The notes below the pieces were generated by a model. The model did not search any database and was not told where the DNA came from. It worked only from the letters and a program-made list of their open reading frames with translations. Positions 47,019 through 55,977 of a stretch of 64,000 nucleotides of DNA are shown here, one piece after another. The stretch's first letter is position 1. Every line of letters starts with the position of its first letter. Made by a program: the position numbers and the translations under genes. Origin of the DNA: VRUE01 sp963712595 (lineage in GTDB: Bacteria > Actinomycetota > Thermoleophilia > Solirubrobacterales > 70-9); contig CAVQIM010000002.1 of NCBI GenBank assembly GCA_963712595.1, positions 124,001 to 188,000 on the forward strand, in the 5' to 3' direction.

Positions 47019-48761
47019 CTAGGCAATCGCAGCGCTGACGCGATCGGCGAGCCGGCGGTGGAAATCGACGTTCGCATGCCGGTTCGTCTTGGCCTCGATC
47101 AGGCCGGTGCCGGCGGTGAGGGCATCGGGGAGGTCGTCGAGAGATTCGAGCCGGCGGTGGGGCAAGTCGAAGAGGTCGGCCGCCTTGCCTATGTCGACGC
47201 CGCGGGGGGTGCCGAGCAGGGCCTCGAACTCACCGTCTCCCAGCGCCTTGGCCTGGGGGAGGAAGCCGAAGATGCCGCCGCCGTCGTTGTCGATGACGAC
47301 GATCCGGACCGGGGTGGAGACGTCGCGAAGGGCGGCGAGGGCGCCGAGGTCGTGGAGCAGGCCGAGGTCGCCGGTGATGATCGTGGTCGGGCGACCGCTG
47401 GCGTGGGCGGCGCCGATTCCGGAGGAGATCAGGCCGTCGATTCCGTTGGCGCCGCGGTTGCAGAGGAAGAGCGCGTCGGCATCGGTGGCCGGGAGGAACG
47501 CCTCCTGGTCGCGGATCGGCATGCTCGATGCGGTGTAGACGAGGTCGCCGTCTTGGTGAGCCCCGCCGAGGGCCAGGTGAAGGCCGGGCTCGGTGAGCGA
47601 GTCGAGCCCTCTCAGCTCCGCCTCGATCGCCGCCCGTGCCGCCCGCTCCGCGTCGATCCACTTCTGCGGGGCGCCGCGCTCCTCGCTCTCCAGCCGCGCC
47701 GCCCAGCCGGCCGCGAGCTCGGTCGGGTCGGCGCGCAGCAGGGCGGCGGCCCTCGCCGTCGGCTCGTTCCAGCCGCCGCAGGGGTCGACGACCAGCTGGT
47801 CGGCGCCCGACTGCGCCAGCCAGGCCCGCAGCGGCTTGCTGGTCGGCATCTCGCCGAAGCGCAGGGCGAGGTCGGGAGTGGACGCTCGGGCGAAATGCTC
47901 GTCGCGCAGGAGCAGGTCGTACGTCGTCACCACCTGGGAGCGATCGTGCGGCCCGCAGCGCAGCTGCGACGTCGGCTCGGCGAGGATCGGGAAGCCGGTG
48001 ACGCGGGCGAGGTGGCAGAGGGGCTCGCGCAGCTCCGGGTCGAGCTGGCGGCCGGCGATGATGACCCCCGCGATCGCGTTGCCGATATGGCCAGCGACCT
48101 CGTCGAGGAGGAACTGGGAGGGCTCGAGGTCGATCTGCGTGACCGCCGTCAGCGGCCGTCCGTCGCGCCCCTTCAGCGCAAGCGGGTCGCCGGCGGTGAC
48201 CGCGCCCTCGACCGGCTCCGGCGCCAGCGGCTCGCGCCAGGGCAGGTTTAGGTGGACGGGGCCGGGACGAACCGCTCCGTGCGCCGCCGCCAGCGCCCGG
48301 CAGGCGACGGATCGATAGTGGAGCAGGCCGGCATCGTCGGCCTCGTGGGTGCCGACTTCGCAGAACCAGCGCACCGAGGCTCCGTAGAGCTTCACCTGGT
48401 CGATCGTCTGGCCCGCCCCGATCCCGCGCAGCTCGGGCGGTCGGTCGGCGGTCAGGGCGATCAGCGGTACCGCCGACTCGTCGGCCTCGCAGATCGCCGG
48501 GTGGAGGTTCGCCGCCGCCGTCCCGGAGGTGCAGAGCATCGCCACCGGGATGCCGGTCGCCTGTGCGGCGCCGAGGGCGAAGAAGGCTGCCGAGCGCTCG
48601 TCGACGATCACCGTCACCTCGATCTCGGACTGGCGCCAGAGGGCGACGGCAAGCGGGGTCGAGCGCGACCCCGGCGAGATGACTGCCTGGCGAACGCCGC
48701 CCCTTGCCAGCTCCTCGACGAAGGCCGAGGCGAGCGCGGTGTTCGCATTGGTCGGGTCCAT
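47019..48761 (-). CDS. menD: SEPHCHC synthase
   Basis: A 580-residue ThDP enzyme adding succinate-semialdehyde to isochorismate in menaquinone synthesis. N-terminal FVEELARGGVRQAVISPGSRSTPLA, EVTVIVDERSAAFFALGAAQATG with the catalytic Glu, GDLGLLHDLGAL near 460 and IVVIDNDGGGIFGFLPQA near 490. Length is normal. It converges on the PD40 gene with only 3 bases between stops. Confidence 0.95.
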   Translation of the reverse strand: MDPTNANTALASAFVEELARGGVRQAVISPGSRSTPLAVALWRQSEIEVTVIVDERSAAFFALGAAQATGIPVAMLCTSGTAAANLHPAICEADESAVPLIALTADRPPELRGIGAGQTIDQVKLYGASVRWFCEVGTHEADDAGLLHYRSVACRALAAAHGAVRPGPVHLNLPWREPLAPEPVEGAVTAGDPLALKGRDGRPLTAVTQIDLEPSQFLLDEVAGHIGNAIAGVIIAGRQLDPELREPLCHLARVTGFPILAEPTSQLRCGPHDRSQVVTTYDLLLRDEHFARASTPDLALRFGEMPTSKPLRAWLAQSGADQLVVDPCGGWNEPTARAAALLRADPTELAAGWAARLESEERGAPQKWIDAERAARAAIEAELRGLDSLTEPGLHLALGGAHQDGDLVYTASSMPIRDQEAFLPATDADALFLCNRGANGIDGLISSGIGAAHASGRPTTIITGDLGLLHDLGALAALRDVSTPVRIVVIDNDGGGIFGFLPQAKALGDGEFEALLGTPRGVDIGKAADLFDLPHRRLESLDDLPDALTAGTGLIEAKTNRHANVDFHRRLADRVSAAIA

Positions 48762-48776
48762 CGCGGAGAGACTATT

Positions 48777-48811
48777 GGCGACTTTGGCCCGCTATGCGGG
48801 GCGAAGTCGCC
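48777..48811 (-). terminator. hairpin between menC and menD
   Basis: GGCGACTTTGGCCCGC and GCGGGGCGAAGTCGCC pair in 14 of 16 positions plus one G-U, with a TAT loop. It sits in the 53-base gap and could be an attenuator or mRNA-processing site within the men operon. Confidence 0.5.
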
Positions 48812-48814
48812 ACG

Positions 48815-49867
48815 TCAGAGCCGATGCGCCTGCAGCGCTGCCTCGTCGATCTCGATTCCGAGGCCGGGACCGTCGGGCGGATGGAGCATTCCGTCGCGCA
48901 GCTCGCACTCGACCGAGGCGATGGTCGAGGCGAAGAGCCGCTGCGTGGCGAGGCCGTGGGCGAGCGAGCCCGCGGCCTCGGCCCCTGCATCAAGCGTTTG
49001 CGCGACCTGGGCGCCGGCGGCGATTCCCACCGGCCCGTCAAGGGCGCTGGAGACGAAGGACGGCAAGACCTCGGCGATCTCGATTGCCGCCTCCGGCCCG
49101 CCCACCTTCGAGAGCTTCAGCCCAGCCAGGCTGCAGGCGCCCATCTGCCTGGCCCGTTCGGCGTCGACCCGGCTCTCGATGCTCTCGTCGCCGGCAATCG
49201 GGATCCCCGTGCCCTCCGCCACCCGCGCGGCTTCCTCCAGGCTGGCGACAGGCTGCTCGGCCAGCTCGACGTCGAACGGCTCCAGCGCGCCGAGCGTGCG
49301 CATCGCCCCATCGACATCCCAGGAGGCGTTGGCGTCCACCCGGATCCGCGCTTCCGGCCCGACCGCCTCGCGCACCGCTTTCACCTGGCCGACGTCGTCA
49401 CCGGCGCCCAGCTTCAGCTTGAAGGTGCCGAAGCCGTCTTCTGCCCAGCGCAGCGCATCCGCAGCGACCTCGTCCGGCTCGCCGGCGACCAGCGTCGCGT
49501 TGCACTCGATCGCGGTCGATTCGATGGGGCCATGTGAGCCTTCCGCCGTCGCCCGCCGCCCCCGGAGGTCGAGCAGCGCGGTCAGCGCTGCGCAGCGGGC
49601 TGGAGGGGAGAGGGCCAGGGCATCGCCTCGCAGTGTCGCCTCGTCGAGCTGATCCCGTGCGCCGAGCGCTTCCAGCTCTGAGACCACCTGCGCAAGTCCT
49701 GCCCCGCCCCGCAGCGAGAGCGGCACCGCTTCGCCGAGGCCGACCAGATCGTCGGCGCGCAAGCGCAGCAACACCATCTCGCGTTGCTCGATCCGGCCCC
49801 GCGCGGTGACGTATGGCTCGCGAAAAGGCAGGGAGTAGGGAATGACCTCAACCGATGCGATGCGCAC
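48815..49867 (-). CDS. menC: o-succinylbenzoate synthase
   Basis: A 350-residue enolase-superfamily enzyme dehydrating SHCHC to o-succinylbenzoate. Catalytic Lys in GTFKLKLGAG near 135, Asp/Glu metal ligands in RIRVDANASWD near 165, PFDVELAEQPV near 185 and AGDESIES near 213, and a second Lys in LAGLKLSKVGG near 242. GTG 49867 is used, since further upstream sequence is not conserved. Confidence 0.93.
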   Translation of the reverse strand: MRIASVEVIPYSLPFREPYVTARGRIEQREMVLLRLRADDLVGLGEAVPLSLRGGAGLAQVVSELEALGARDQLDEATLRGDALALSPPARCAALTALLDLRGRRATAEGSHGPIESTAIECNATLVAGEPDEVAADALRWAEDGFGTFKLKLGAGDDVGQVKAVREAVGPEARIRVDANASWDVDGAMRTLGALEPFDVELAEQPVASLEEAARVAEGTGIPIAGDESIESRVDAERARQMGACSLAGLKLSKVGGPEAAIEIAEVLPSFVSSALDGPVGIAAGAQVAQTLDAGAEAAGSLAHGLATQRLFASTIASVECELRDGMLHPPDGPGLGIEIDEAALQAHRL

Positions 49868-49892
49868 CCCAACAGCATCGCAGGCTGCCTGT

Positions 49893-50774
49893 TCAGCTCC
49901 CGAGTAGAAGGCCCGCCGAGACCAGCAGGCTGAAGGCGGCGAGCAGGGCACCCGTTGCGGCGAGGGCGCCGTTCAGGGAGGGGCCGTCGCTGCGGTTGGT
50001 CAGCGTCCGCATCGGGCCGATCGCCATCGGCAGCGCGAGCAGGCCGATCAGGGGGAGCAGGCTGGCGTCCCCGGCGACGAGGGCGATCGGCAGGACGACG
50101 AAGGAGCCGAGCACCAGCATCCGGTACAGCACGACGGCGTTGTGGCGTCCCATCCGCACCGCCAGCGTCATCTTGCCGGCTCGCCGGTCGGTCTCGAGGT
50201 CGCGGACGTTGTTGACGACGAGGATCGCGGTGGCGAGGAAGCCGACCGAGATCGAGAGGCCGAGCGGCAGCGCGTCGAGCTGCTCGAGCTGGACGTAGTA
50301 GGAGCCGTTGACGGCGACGAGGCCGAAGAAGAGGAAGACGAAGACCTCGCCCAAGCCGGCGTAGCCGTAGGGCCGAGGGCCGCCGGTGTAGAGGACGCCG
50401 GCGGCGATCGAGACCGCGCCGATCAGGAGGATCACGATCCCCGCCACGGCGGCGAGGTAGATGCCGCAGGCGATCGCCACCGCGAACGCGATCCAGGTCG
50501 CGTTCAGCACCCTCCTCGGCGTCACCAACCCAGCCGAGGTCACCCGCACCGGCCCCAACCGATCCGCCGTGTCGGCGCCACGCCGCGCATCGGAGTAGTC
50601 GTTGGCGAGATTGGTCCCGATCTGAATGAAGATCGACCCCACCAAAGCCGCCAGGAACGCCCCAACCCTCGGTAGCTCACCAGCCCATTCGACTGCGGCC
50701 GCCGTCCCAACGAGCACAGGAGCTATAGCCGCCGGAAGCGTCCGCGGCCGCGCCGCCATCAGCCAAATCCTCAT
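49893..50774 (-). CDS. menA: 1,4-dihydroxy-2-naphthoate polyprenyltransferase
   Basis: A 293-residue UbiA-type membrane enzyme attaching the prenyl chain to DHNA. First Asp-rich motif in IQIGTNLANDYSDARRGAD near 50-68 and second NNVRDLETDRRAGKMTLAVRMG near 175-195; about eight helices. Start ATG 50774. menB lies upstream with 163 bases containing a class B hairpin between them. Confidence 0.94.
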   Translation of the reverse strand: MRIWLMAARPRTLPAAIAPVLVGTAAAVEWAGELPRVGAFLAALVGSIFIQIGTNLANDYSDARRGADTADRLGPVRVTSAGLVTPRRVLNATWIAFAVAIACGIYLAAVAGIVILLIGAVSIAAGVLYTGGPRPYGYAGLGEVFVFLFFGLVAVNGSYYVQLEQLDALPLGLSISVGFLATAILVVNNVRDLETDRRAGKMTLAVRMGRHNAVVLYRMLVLGSFVVLPIALVAGDASLLPLIGLLALPMAIGPMRTLTNRSDGPSLNGALAATGALLAAFSLLVSAGLLLGS

Positions 50775-50805
50775 CGAGCAGCTCCGAGCGAAGCAGCTCC
50801 GCGCA

Positions 50806-50926
50806 GACGGAGGGAACGGGCAGGGGGTGAAGCGTCTTGTACTTTTTCGCGACCGCACCCCTGAGGCGCCAGCGATCTCCGCCCCTCGAAAAAGTTAAGC
50901 GGAACCCCTTGCCCGTTCCTTCCGTC
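50806..50926. repeat. class B hairpin element, copy B2
   Basis: Arms 50806-50828 and 50904-50926 pair with two wobbles over 23 positions. The core is a reversed version of copy B1, about 100 bases alike, while the outer arms (GACGGAGGGAAC / GTTCCTTCCGTC) are unrelated to those of B1. It lies between menA and menB. Confidence 0.85.
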
Positions 50927-50937
50927 CTTGAACAGAC

Positions 50938-51804
50938 TCATGGTCGCCTCGGAAACTGTCCGAAGTCAGGCCGCCGCTTCTCCTTGAAGGCCTCGCGGCC
51001 CTCGCGTGCCTCCTCGCTGCCGTAGAAGAGCAGGTTCGTGTCGTGAGCCAGCTGCTGGATCCCGGCGTAGCCGTCCTCGTGCGCGTTGAAGCTGGCCTTG
51101 ACCAGGCGCAGGGCGAAGGGCGAGAGCGCCAGCATCTCCCGGCACCAGCCGATCGTCTCCTCCTCGAGGCGGTCGAGCGGGACGACCGCGTTCACCAGGC
51201 CCATCTCGAGGGCCTCCTCGGCGTCGTACTGGCGGCACAGCAGCCAGAACTCCTTCGCCCGCTTGGTGCCGACGAGGTCGCGCAGCAGGGAGGCGCCGAA
51301 GCCGCCGTCCCATGAGCCGACCCGCGGCCCGGTCTGCCCGAAGCAGGCGTTGTCCGCAGCGATCGTGAGGTCGCAGCAGACGTGCAGGACGTGGCCGCCG
51401 CCGACCGCGTAGCCGGCCACCATCGCGACCACCGGCTTCGGCAGCCGTCGCATCTGCACCTGCAGGTCGGTGACGTGGAAGCGGCCGAGGGAAGCCCCCT
51501 CGGCGACGTATCCGGTGTCGCCGCGAACCTGCTGGTCGCCGCCCGAGCAAAACGCCTTCGGCCCCTCGCCGGTGAGGATCACCACGCCGACCTCGGTGTC
51601 CTCGCGGGCCAGCTCAAGCGCGGCGGAGATCTCGATCAGCGTCTGCGGCCGGAAGGCGTTGAGAACCTGCGGCCGGTCGATCGTGACCTTGGCGATCCCA
51701 TCCGCCTTCTCGTAGCGGATGTCGTCGTACTCGGCGGCGCTCTGCCACTCGATCGGCGCGTAGAGGTCTTGCTCGGGCGGTGCGTTCTTAGGGCGTTGGG
51801 GCAT
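50938..51804 (-). CDS. menB: 1,4-dihydroxy-2-naphthoyl-CoA synthase
   Basis: A 288-residue crotonase-fold enzyme closing the second ring of menaquinone. IRYEKADGIAKVTIDRPQVLNAFRPQT, GPKAFCSGGDQQVRGDTGY near 86, VAGYAVGGGHVLHVCCDLTIA and TGPRVGSWDGGFGASLL near 170 are diagnostic for MenB. ATG 51804 is divergent from menE with only 21 bases between start codons. Confidence 0.95.
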   Translation of the reverse strand: MPQRPKNAPPEQDLYAPIEWQSAAEYDDIRYEKADGIAKVTIDRPQVLNAFRPQTLIEISAALELAREDTEVGVVILTGEGPKAFCSGGDQQVRGDTGYVAEGASLGRFHVTDLQVQMRRLPKPVVAMVAGYAVGGGHVLHVCCDLTIAADNACFGQTGPRVGSWDGGFGASLLRDLVGTKRAKEFWLLCRQYDAEEALEMGLVNAVVPLDRLEEETIGWCREMLALSPFALRLVKASFNAHEDGYAGIQQLAHDTNLLFYGSEEAREGREAFKEKRRPDFGQFPRRP

Positions 51805-51825
51805 GATGGGCACGATATCCCGCCG

Positions 51826-53151
51826 ATGAAACTCGACGACTGGCTGGCCCAGAGATCCCAGAGCTGTCCCGAGCGCGTCGCCCTGATCGCGGACGGCTCG
51901 GAGGTCACCTACGCGGAGCTGGAGGCGGAGGCGACCTGGGTGGCCCGCCGCCTCGCCGCCCAGGGCGTTCGCCGAGGCTCGATCGTGGCGATGACGATGC
52001 ACGCCCGCCGCGAGCAGGTGGTGCTGATCCACGCGCTGATGAAGCTGGGCGCGGTGCTGCTGCCGTTGAGTCCCCGCCTCTCCGCCGAGGAGCGGGCCGG
52101 GGTGATCGCGGTGGAGGAGCCGGCGGTTGACCTCGAAGACGCCGGCGAGCTGACCCAGACCGAGGCCGACCTGCCCCTGCTCGGCGAGCACGACATGGAC
52201 GACCTCGCCTGCCGGGTGATGACGAGCGGCAGCACCGGCGCCCCCGATCCCGTCGGCCTCACCTACGGCAACTTCCTCTGGAACTCGGTCGGCTCCGCCT
52301 TCAACATCGGGGTCGAGCCGCAGGACCGCTGGCTCTGCTGCCTGCCGCTCAGCCACATCTCCGGGCTGGGGATCGTGATGCGCTCGGTGATCTACGGGAC
52401 CGCCGCCGTGATCCACGACGGTTTCGACGTCGATCGGGTGGGGGAGGCGCTGGAGCGCGAGGGGATCACGGTCGTCTCGCTGGTGGCGACGATGCTGACC
52501 AGGCTGCTCGACGCCGGTGCCGACCTCTCCGGCCCGCGCGCGATCCTGATCGGCGGCGGCCCCGTCCCCGAGGAGCCACTCGAGGAGGCAATCGGCCGCG
52601 GCGCCACCGTGGTGCAGACCTACGGCCTCACCGAGACCTGCTCCCAGGTCACCACGCTCGCCCCGGCCGATGCGAAGCGCAAGCTCGGCTCGGCCGGCCG
52701 GCCGCTGCTCACTACCCACCTGCGCATCCAGGAGGGCGAGATCCTCGTCCAGGGGCCGACCGTGGCACCCGGGCGCGCCGACGCCGACGGCTGGCTGCAC
52801 ACCGGCGACCTCGGCCGGATCGACGAGGAGGGCTTCCTCTACGTCGACGACCGGATCGACGACATGATCGTCAGCGGTGGCGAGAACATCGTCCCGGCCG
52901 AAGTCGAGAAAGTGCTGCTGCGCCACCCCGAGGTCGCCGATGCCGCCGTGGTCGGGCGCGAGGACCCCGAGTGGCAGCAGGCGGTGACCGCGATTGTCGT
53001 GCTCGAGGACGGCTCGGAGGCGACGCCGGACGAGCTGCGCCGCCACTGCGCCGAGTCGTTGGCCGGCTTCAAGGTGCCGAAGCGGGTCGAGCTGGCGGCG
53101 GCTCTGCCGCGCACGCCCTCCGGCAAGCTGATGCGCAGAGCGCTCCGTTGA
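51826..53151 (+). CDS. menE: o-succinylbenzoate-CoA ligase
   Basis: A 441-residue AMP-forming ligase. P-loop-like MTSGSTGAPDPVGLTYGN near 128, QTYGLTETCSQVTTLA near 265, GWLHTGDLGRIDEEGF near 322 and IVSGGENIVPAEVEK near 350, ending with the catalytic Lys in TPSGKLMRRALR. It is shorter than usual because of a compact N-terminal domain. It reads away from the other men genes. Confidence 0.93.
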   Translation: MKLDDWLAQRSQSCPERVALIADGSEVTYAELEAEATWVARRLAAQGVRRGSIVAMTMHARREQVVLIHALMKLGAVLLPLSPRLSAEERAGVIAVEEPAVDLEDAGELTQTEADLPLLGEHDMDDLACRVMTSGSTGAPDPVGLTYGNFLWNSVGSAFNIGVEPQDRWLCCLPLSHISGLGIVMRSVIYGTAAVIHDGFDVDRVGEALEREGITVVSLVATMLTRLLDAGADLSGPRAILIGGGPVPEEPLEEAIGRGATVVQTYGLTETCSQVTTLAPADAKRKLGSAGRPLLTTHLRIQEGEILVQGPTVAPGRADADGWLHTGDLGRIDEEGFLYVDDRIDDMIVSGGENIVPAEVEKVLLRHPEVADAAVVGREDPEWQQAVTAIVVLEDGSEATPDELRRHCAESLAGFKVPKRVELAAALPRTPSGKLMRRALR

Positions 53152-53159
53152 AGCCGGGT

Positions 53160-53309
53160 GACTCAAATTCCCGCACCCACGGATGACGCGTCTGGCGCGT
53201 CGCTGGATCGCCACCCGCCGTCCTCGCGCGTAGCGCTGCTACGCGCTGTGGCCGCGCGCACCGCCCAGCTTGGCCAGTCGCGCCCCCGTGGGCACGCGAA
53301 TTGGGAGTC
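53160..53309. repeat. imperfect long hairpin before ilvC (class F)
   Basis: Arms 53160-53182 and 53286-53309 share GACTC, AATTC and CCCACGG blocks in complement (about 18 of 24 pairs), with a GC-rich core holding a GCGTAGCGCTGCTACGC hairpin. It occupies the menE-ilvC gap. No other copy seen in the window. Confidence 0.55.
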
Positions 53310-53330
53310 AACCGACTAGCCTGCCTGGCC

Positions 53331-54332
53331 ATGGCTAAAGACATCTTCTACGACAGTGACGCCGACCTCTCCCTGCTCCAGGGCAAGACCGTCGCGATCC
53401 TCGGCTACGGCTCCCAGGGCCACGCCCACGCGCTCAACCTCAAGGACTCCGGCGTCGACGTCGTCGTCGGCCTCCGCCCCGACTCCTCCAGCAGGGCGAA
53501 AGCGGAAGGGGCGGGGCTGCAGGTGCTCGACATCGCCGACGCCGCCAGCCGCGGCGACGCGGTGATGATCCTGCTCCCCGACGAGAAGCAAGCCGAGGTC
53601 TGGGAGGCCGAGATCGCCGACGGGATCGCCCCCGGCAACCTGCTGCTCTTCGCCCACGGCTTTGCAATCCACTTCGAGCAGATCGTGCCCCCGGCCGGCG
53701 TCGACGTCGGCATGGTCGCCCCCAAGGGACCGGGGCACCTGGTCCGCCGCCAGTACGAGGAAGGAAACGGCGTGCCCTGCCTGATGGCGGTCCACCAGGA
53801 CGCCACCGGCAACGCCCACGGCCTCGTCCTCGCCTACGCCTCCGGGATCGGCGGCGGTCGCGCGGCGGTGATCGAGACCACGTTCAAGGATGAGTGCGAG
53901 ACGGACCTCTTCGGCGAGCAGGCCGTCCTCTGCGGCGGCGCCAGCGAGCTGGTCCGCGCTGGCTACGAGACCTTGGTCGAGGCTGGCTACGACCCCCGCC
54001 TCGCCTACTTCGAGTGCCTGCACGAGCTGAAGCTGATCGCCGACCTGATGTACGAGAAGGGGATCCAGGGGATGCGCTACTCGATCTCCAACACCGCCGA
54101 GTACGGCGACATGACCCGTGGCAAACGCGTGATCGGCGAGGAGTCGCGGGCGGCGATGAAGCAGATCCTCGGCGAGATCCAGTCGGGCGAGTTCGCCCGC
54201 GAGTGGATCGCCGAGAACCGTGCCGGCGGCGAGAGCTTCGATCGCATGCGCGAGGAAGCGGCTGGGCACGAGGTCGAGGAGGTCGGGAAAGACCTCCGCG
54301 ACATGATGCCCTGGATCGATCAGAAGTTCTGA
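53331..54332 (+). CDS. ilvC: ketol-acid reductoisomerase (class I)
   Basis: A 333-residue NADP enzyme of branched-chain amino-acid synthesis. Rossmann motif VAILGYGSQGHAHALNL near 20, FAHGFAIHF near 104, MVAPKGPGHLVRRQY near 125, and DECETDLFGEQAVLCGG near 186 with the metal Asp/Glu. Length and ending (RDMMPWIDQKF) are those of class I. Class F hairpin lies upstream and three hairpins lie downstream. Confidence 0.97.
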   Translation: MAKDIFYDSDADLSLLQGKTVAILGYGSQGHAHALNLKDSGVDVVVGLRPDSSSRAKAEGAGLQVLDIADAASRGDAVMILLPDEKQAEVWEAEIADGIAPGNLLLFAHGFAIHFEQIVPPAGVDVGMVAPKGPGHLVRRQYEEGNGVPCLMAVHQDATGNAHGLVLAYASGIGGGRAAVIETTFKDECETDLFGEQAVLCGGASELVRAGYETLVEAGYDPRLAYFECLHELKLIADLMYEKGIQGMRYSISNTAEYGDMTRGKRVIGEESRAAMKQILGEIQSGEFAREWIAENRAGGESFDRMREEAAGHEVEEVGKDLRDMMPWIDQKF

Positions 54333-54345
54333 GCTCTCCTGGCGG

Positions 54346-54499
54346 GGGCGCGGGGCGGTGTCCCTTGCCGGGAATTGATGTCGCACGCGCGCTGCGCGCG
54401 CTTAGCGACGAAGTAGGAGCGCGGCTGACGCCGCGCAATGACCGGATTGCATTTCCGCCGCTTCGCGACATTCCCGGCAAGGGACACCGCCCCGCGCCC
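54346..54499 (+). repeat. class C hairpin element, copy C1
   Basis: Arms 54346-54375 and 54470-54499 are perfect complements (30 bp). The 94-base core has three small hairpins (CGCGCGCTGCGCGCG-like, GCGCGGCTGACGCCGCGC and CGCC...GCG). The core recurs in reverse at C2 with compensated changes. Confidence 0.88.
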
Positions 54500-54512
54500 T
54501 TCATCCCTCAAC

Positions 54513-54635
54513 AGCTCTAGCTCAAACGGGGTTGTCCGTTCGTCACGAAGACCAGGGCTCGACCGGCTCATCATCGGGTCTCGGCCAGCTGGTTTTCAGC
54601 TTGAGGCGTTCCAGACTCGCCTTTGAGCCAGAGCT
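54513..54635. repeat. inverted repeat between the class C copies
   Basis: AGCTCTAGCTCAAA (54513-54526) pairs with TTTGAGCCAGAGCT (54622-54635) in 13 of 14 positions plus a wobble, with a 95-base loop. Core unrelated to the classes above. Confidence 0.6.
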
Positions 54636-54644
54636 TGTGTTGAA

Positions 54645-54790
54645 GAGGAGTCCGGTCGGCCTCAAGTCGAATGTCGCCGAAGGCGGCCTATGCAATCTGT
54701 CTATTGCGCGGCTTTAGCCGCGCTCCAACATCGTCGCTAAGCGCGAAGCGCGTGCGACATCAATTCGACTTGAGGCCGACCGGGCTCCTC
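54645..54790 (-). repeat. class C hairpin element, copy C2
   Basis: Arms about 54645-54672 and 54763-54790 pair over 28 bases with one wobble. Read on the minus strand, its core follows that of C1 (GATGTCGCACGCGC, TTAGCGACGA, GGAGCGCGGCT...GCCGCGCAAT, GATTGCAT), but the arms share nothing with those of C1 beyond the last AAT. Confidence 0.85.
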
Positions 54791-54801
54791 CCTCACAACC
54801 G

Positions 54802-55236
54802 CTACGCACCAGGAGGAGCGTTGTCCCCGAACCGACTCACCTCGTCCTCCGGCAGTTTCCCGTCCCGCCCGACGTACCCATCCTTGCCGCCAACAACGAC
54901 GTAAACCGCATCCTCCGAATCGCTCAGATTCCGAATCTTCCGCACCGTCGCCGCATCCACCCAGGCCAACCCACCCGCCTTCAGCTCGTGGCTCGAGCCG
55001 TCGCCGAACTCGATCGCGATCCGGCCGCTGTGCAGGAAGTAGAGCTCCTCCTGCTCGTCGTGATAGTGGCGGCCGGTCTCGTAGGTGGGCGGGATCACGA
55101 TCGCGTTGACGCCGAACGCCGTCACCCCCAGGCCCTTGCGGATCTTGCGGAACCCGGGGCCCTCGCCGAGGTCCGCGAGGTTGGCGACGGCGTAGCCGTC
55201 GCCTTTGAGAACTCCTTGCTCCTGTGTATCGCTCAT
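54802..55236 (-). CDS. cupin-domain protein
   Basis: A 144-residue single-domain cupin. Motif 1 GRHYHDEQEELYFLHSGRIAIEFGD (His-His-Glu) near 59-82, motif 2 with GGLAWVDAATVRKIRNLS near 91; metal-binding likely. N-terminus GYAVANLADLGEG. It precedes or follows the DUF4389 gene, 14 bases apart, same strand. Substrate unknown. Confidence 0.85.
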   Translation of the reverse strand: MSDTQEQGVLKGDGYAVANLADLGEGPGFRKIRKGLGVTAFGVNAIVIPPTYETGRHYHDEQEELYFLHSGRIAIEFGDGSSHELKAGGLAWVDAATVRKIRNLSDSEDAVYVVVGGKDGYVGRDGKLPEDEVSRFGDNAPPGA

Positions 55237-55249
55237 CGGTCCGGTGCTC

Positions 55250-55882
55250 CTAGGCCGCCGGCGCGGGGGTGGGCGGAGCGGGTGGCGGTGAGCTGGCCGA
55301 GGGCTTCGCCCGCTCCAAGCCGATCGGCGGGTAGGCATCGGTGAGGATCGCGATGTAGCCGAGCACCCGGGCGTGGAAGCTGTTGACGAAGGTCATCATC
55401 GAGTTGACCCCCTCGGGCAGGTAGCCGCGGAAGACGATCGTCAGCCAGGCGATCACCCCGGCCAGCAGCTGTATGTAGGAGGTCCCATATGAGAGGACGA
55501 TGGCGACCGGCAGCACCAGGATCAGCCTGAAGAGGGCCTTCAGCCTGCTCTGCCGCTCGGCGGCGGGAGCGATCTTGACTCGAATTGGATAGCTCTCGTC
55601 TTCGGAGAGCGTGAAGGGGGGCCAGGCGTCGGTTTGGAGGTAAATCCAAGCCGAGACCCGCACCGAGAAGCGGACGATCCCGCCATTGAACTCATAGAGC
55701 CACTGCGGGTAGCGGCCCAGGACGATCACCGCGACCCAGGCGAAGAGGTGGGTGAAGATGAACAGGATCCCCCAGAAGACGGCGACGATCATCCATGGGA
55801 TTGCGAGGATGAGGCGGAAGAACGTGGTCGCGCGATTTGGTTCTGGGTTGAAATCGGCCTCGTAGGTGATCGGGTACATCAC
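55250..55882 (-). CDS. DUF4389-type membrane protein
   Basis: A 210-residue protein with paired repeats of the pattern NRATTFFRLILAIPWMIVAVFWGILF and SRLKALFRLILVLPVAIVLSYG, each starting two hydrophobic helices, separated by YPQWLYEFNGGIVRFSVRVSAWIYL. This is the DUF4389 layout. C-terminus is Pro/Ala-rich. Function unknown. ATG 55882 reads divergently from serC. Confidence 0.85.
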   Translation of the reverse strand: MMYPITYEADFNPEPNRATTFFRLILAIPWMIVAVFWGILFIFTHLFAWVAVIVLGRYPQWLYEFNGGIVRFSVRVSAWIYLQTDAWPPFTLSEDESYPIRVKIAPAAERQSRLKALFRLILVLPVAIVLSYGTSYIQLLAGVIAWLTIVFRGYLPEGVNSMMTFVNSFHARVLGYIAILTDAYPPIGLERAKPSASSPPPAPPTPAPAA

Positions 55883-55977
55883 TCCTCCTCCTTGAGCCTG
55901 CCGGTTGGCGGTGGCGCCAGCCTATGCCGGGGTCCGGCGGGAGTCCACCCGCGAGGGTCAATAACCTGTCGCCCCCC

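Larger units (their letters stand above)
54333..54801. other. 469-bp intergenic region with three long hairpins in series
   Basis: Between ilvC (+) and the cupin gene (-), convergent. It contains class C copy 1 (54346-54499), another inverted repeat (54513-54526 with 54622-54635, 13 of 14) and class C copy 2 (54645-54790) in reverse. No coding potential is supported. Confidence 0.75.

Noticed and set aside
50938..53214. A 758-residue frame including menB
   Set aside because: The N-terminal part is antisense to menE and lacks domain similarity; MenB homology starts at ATG 51804.
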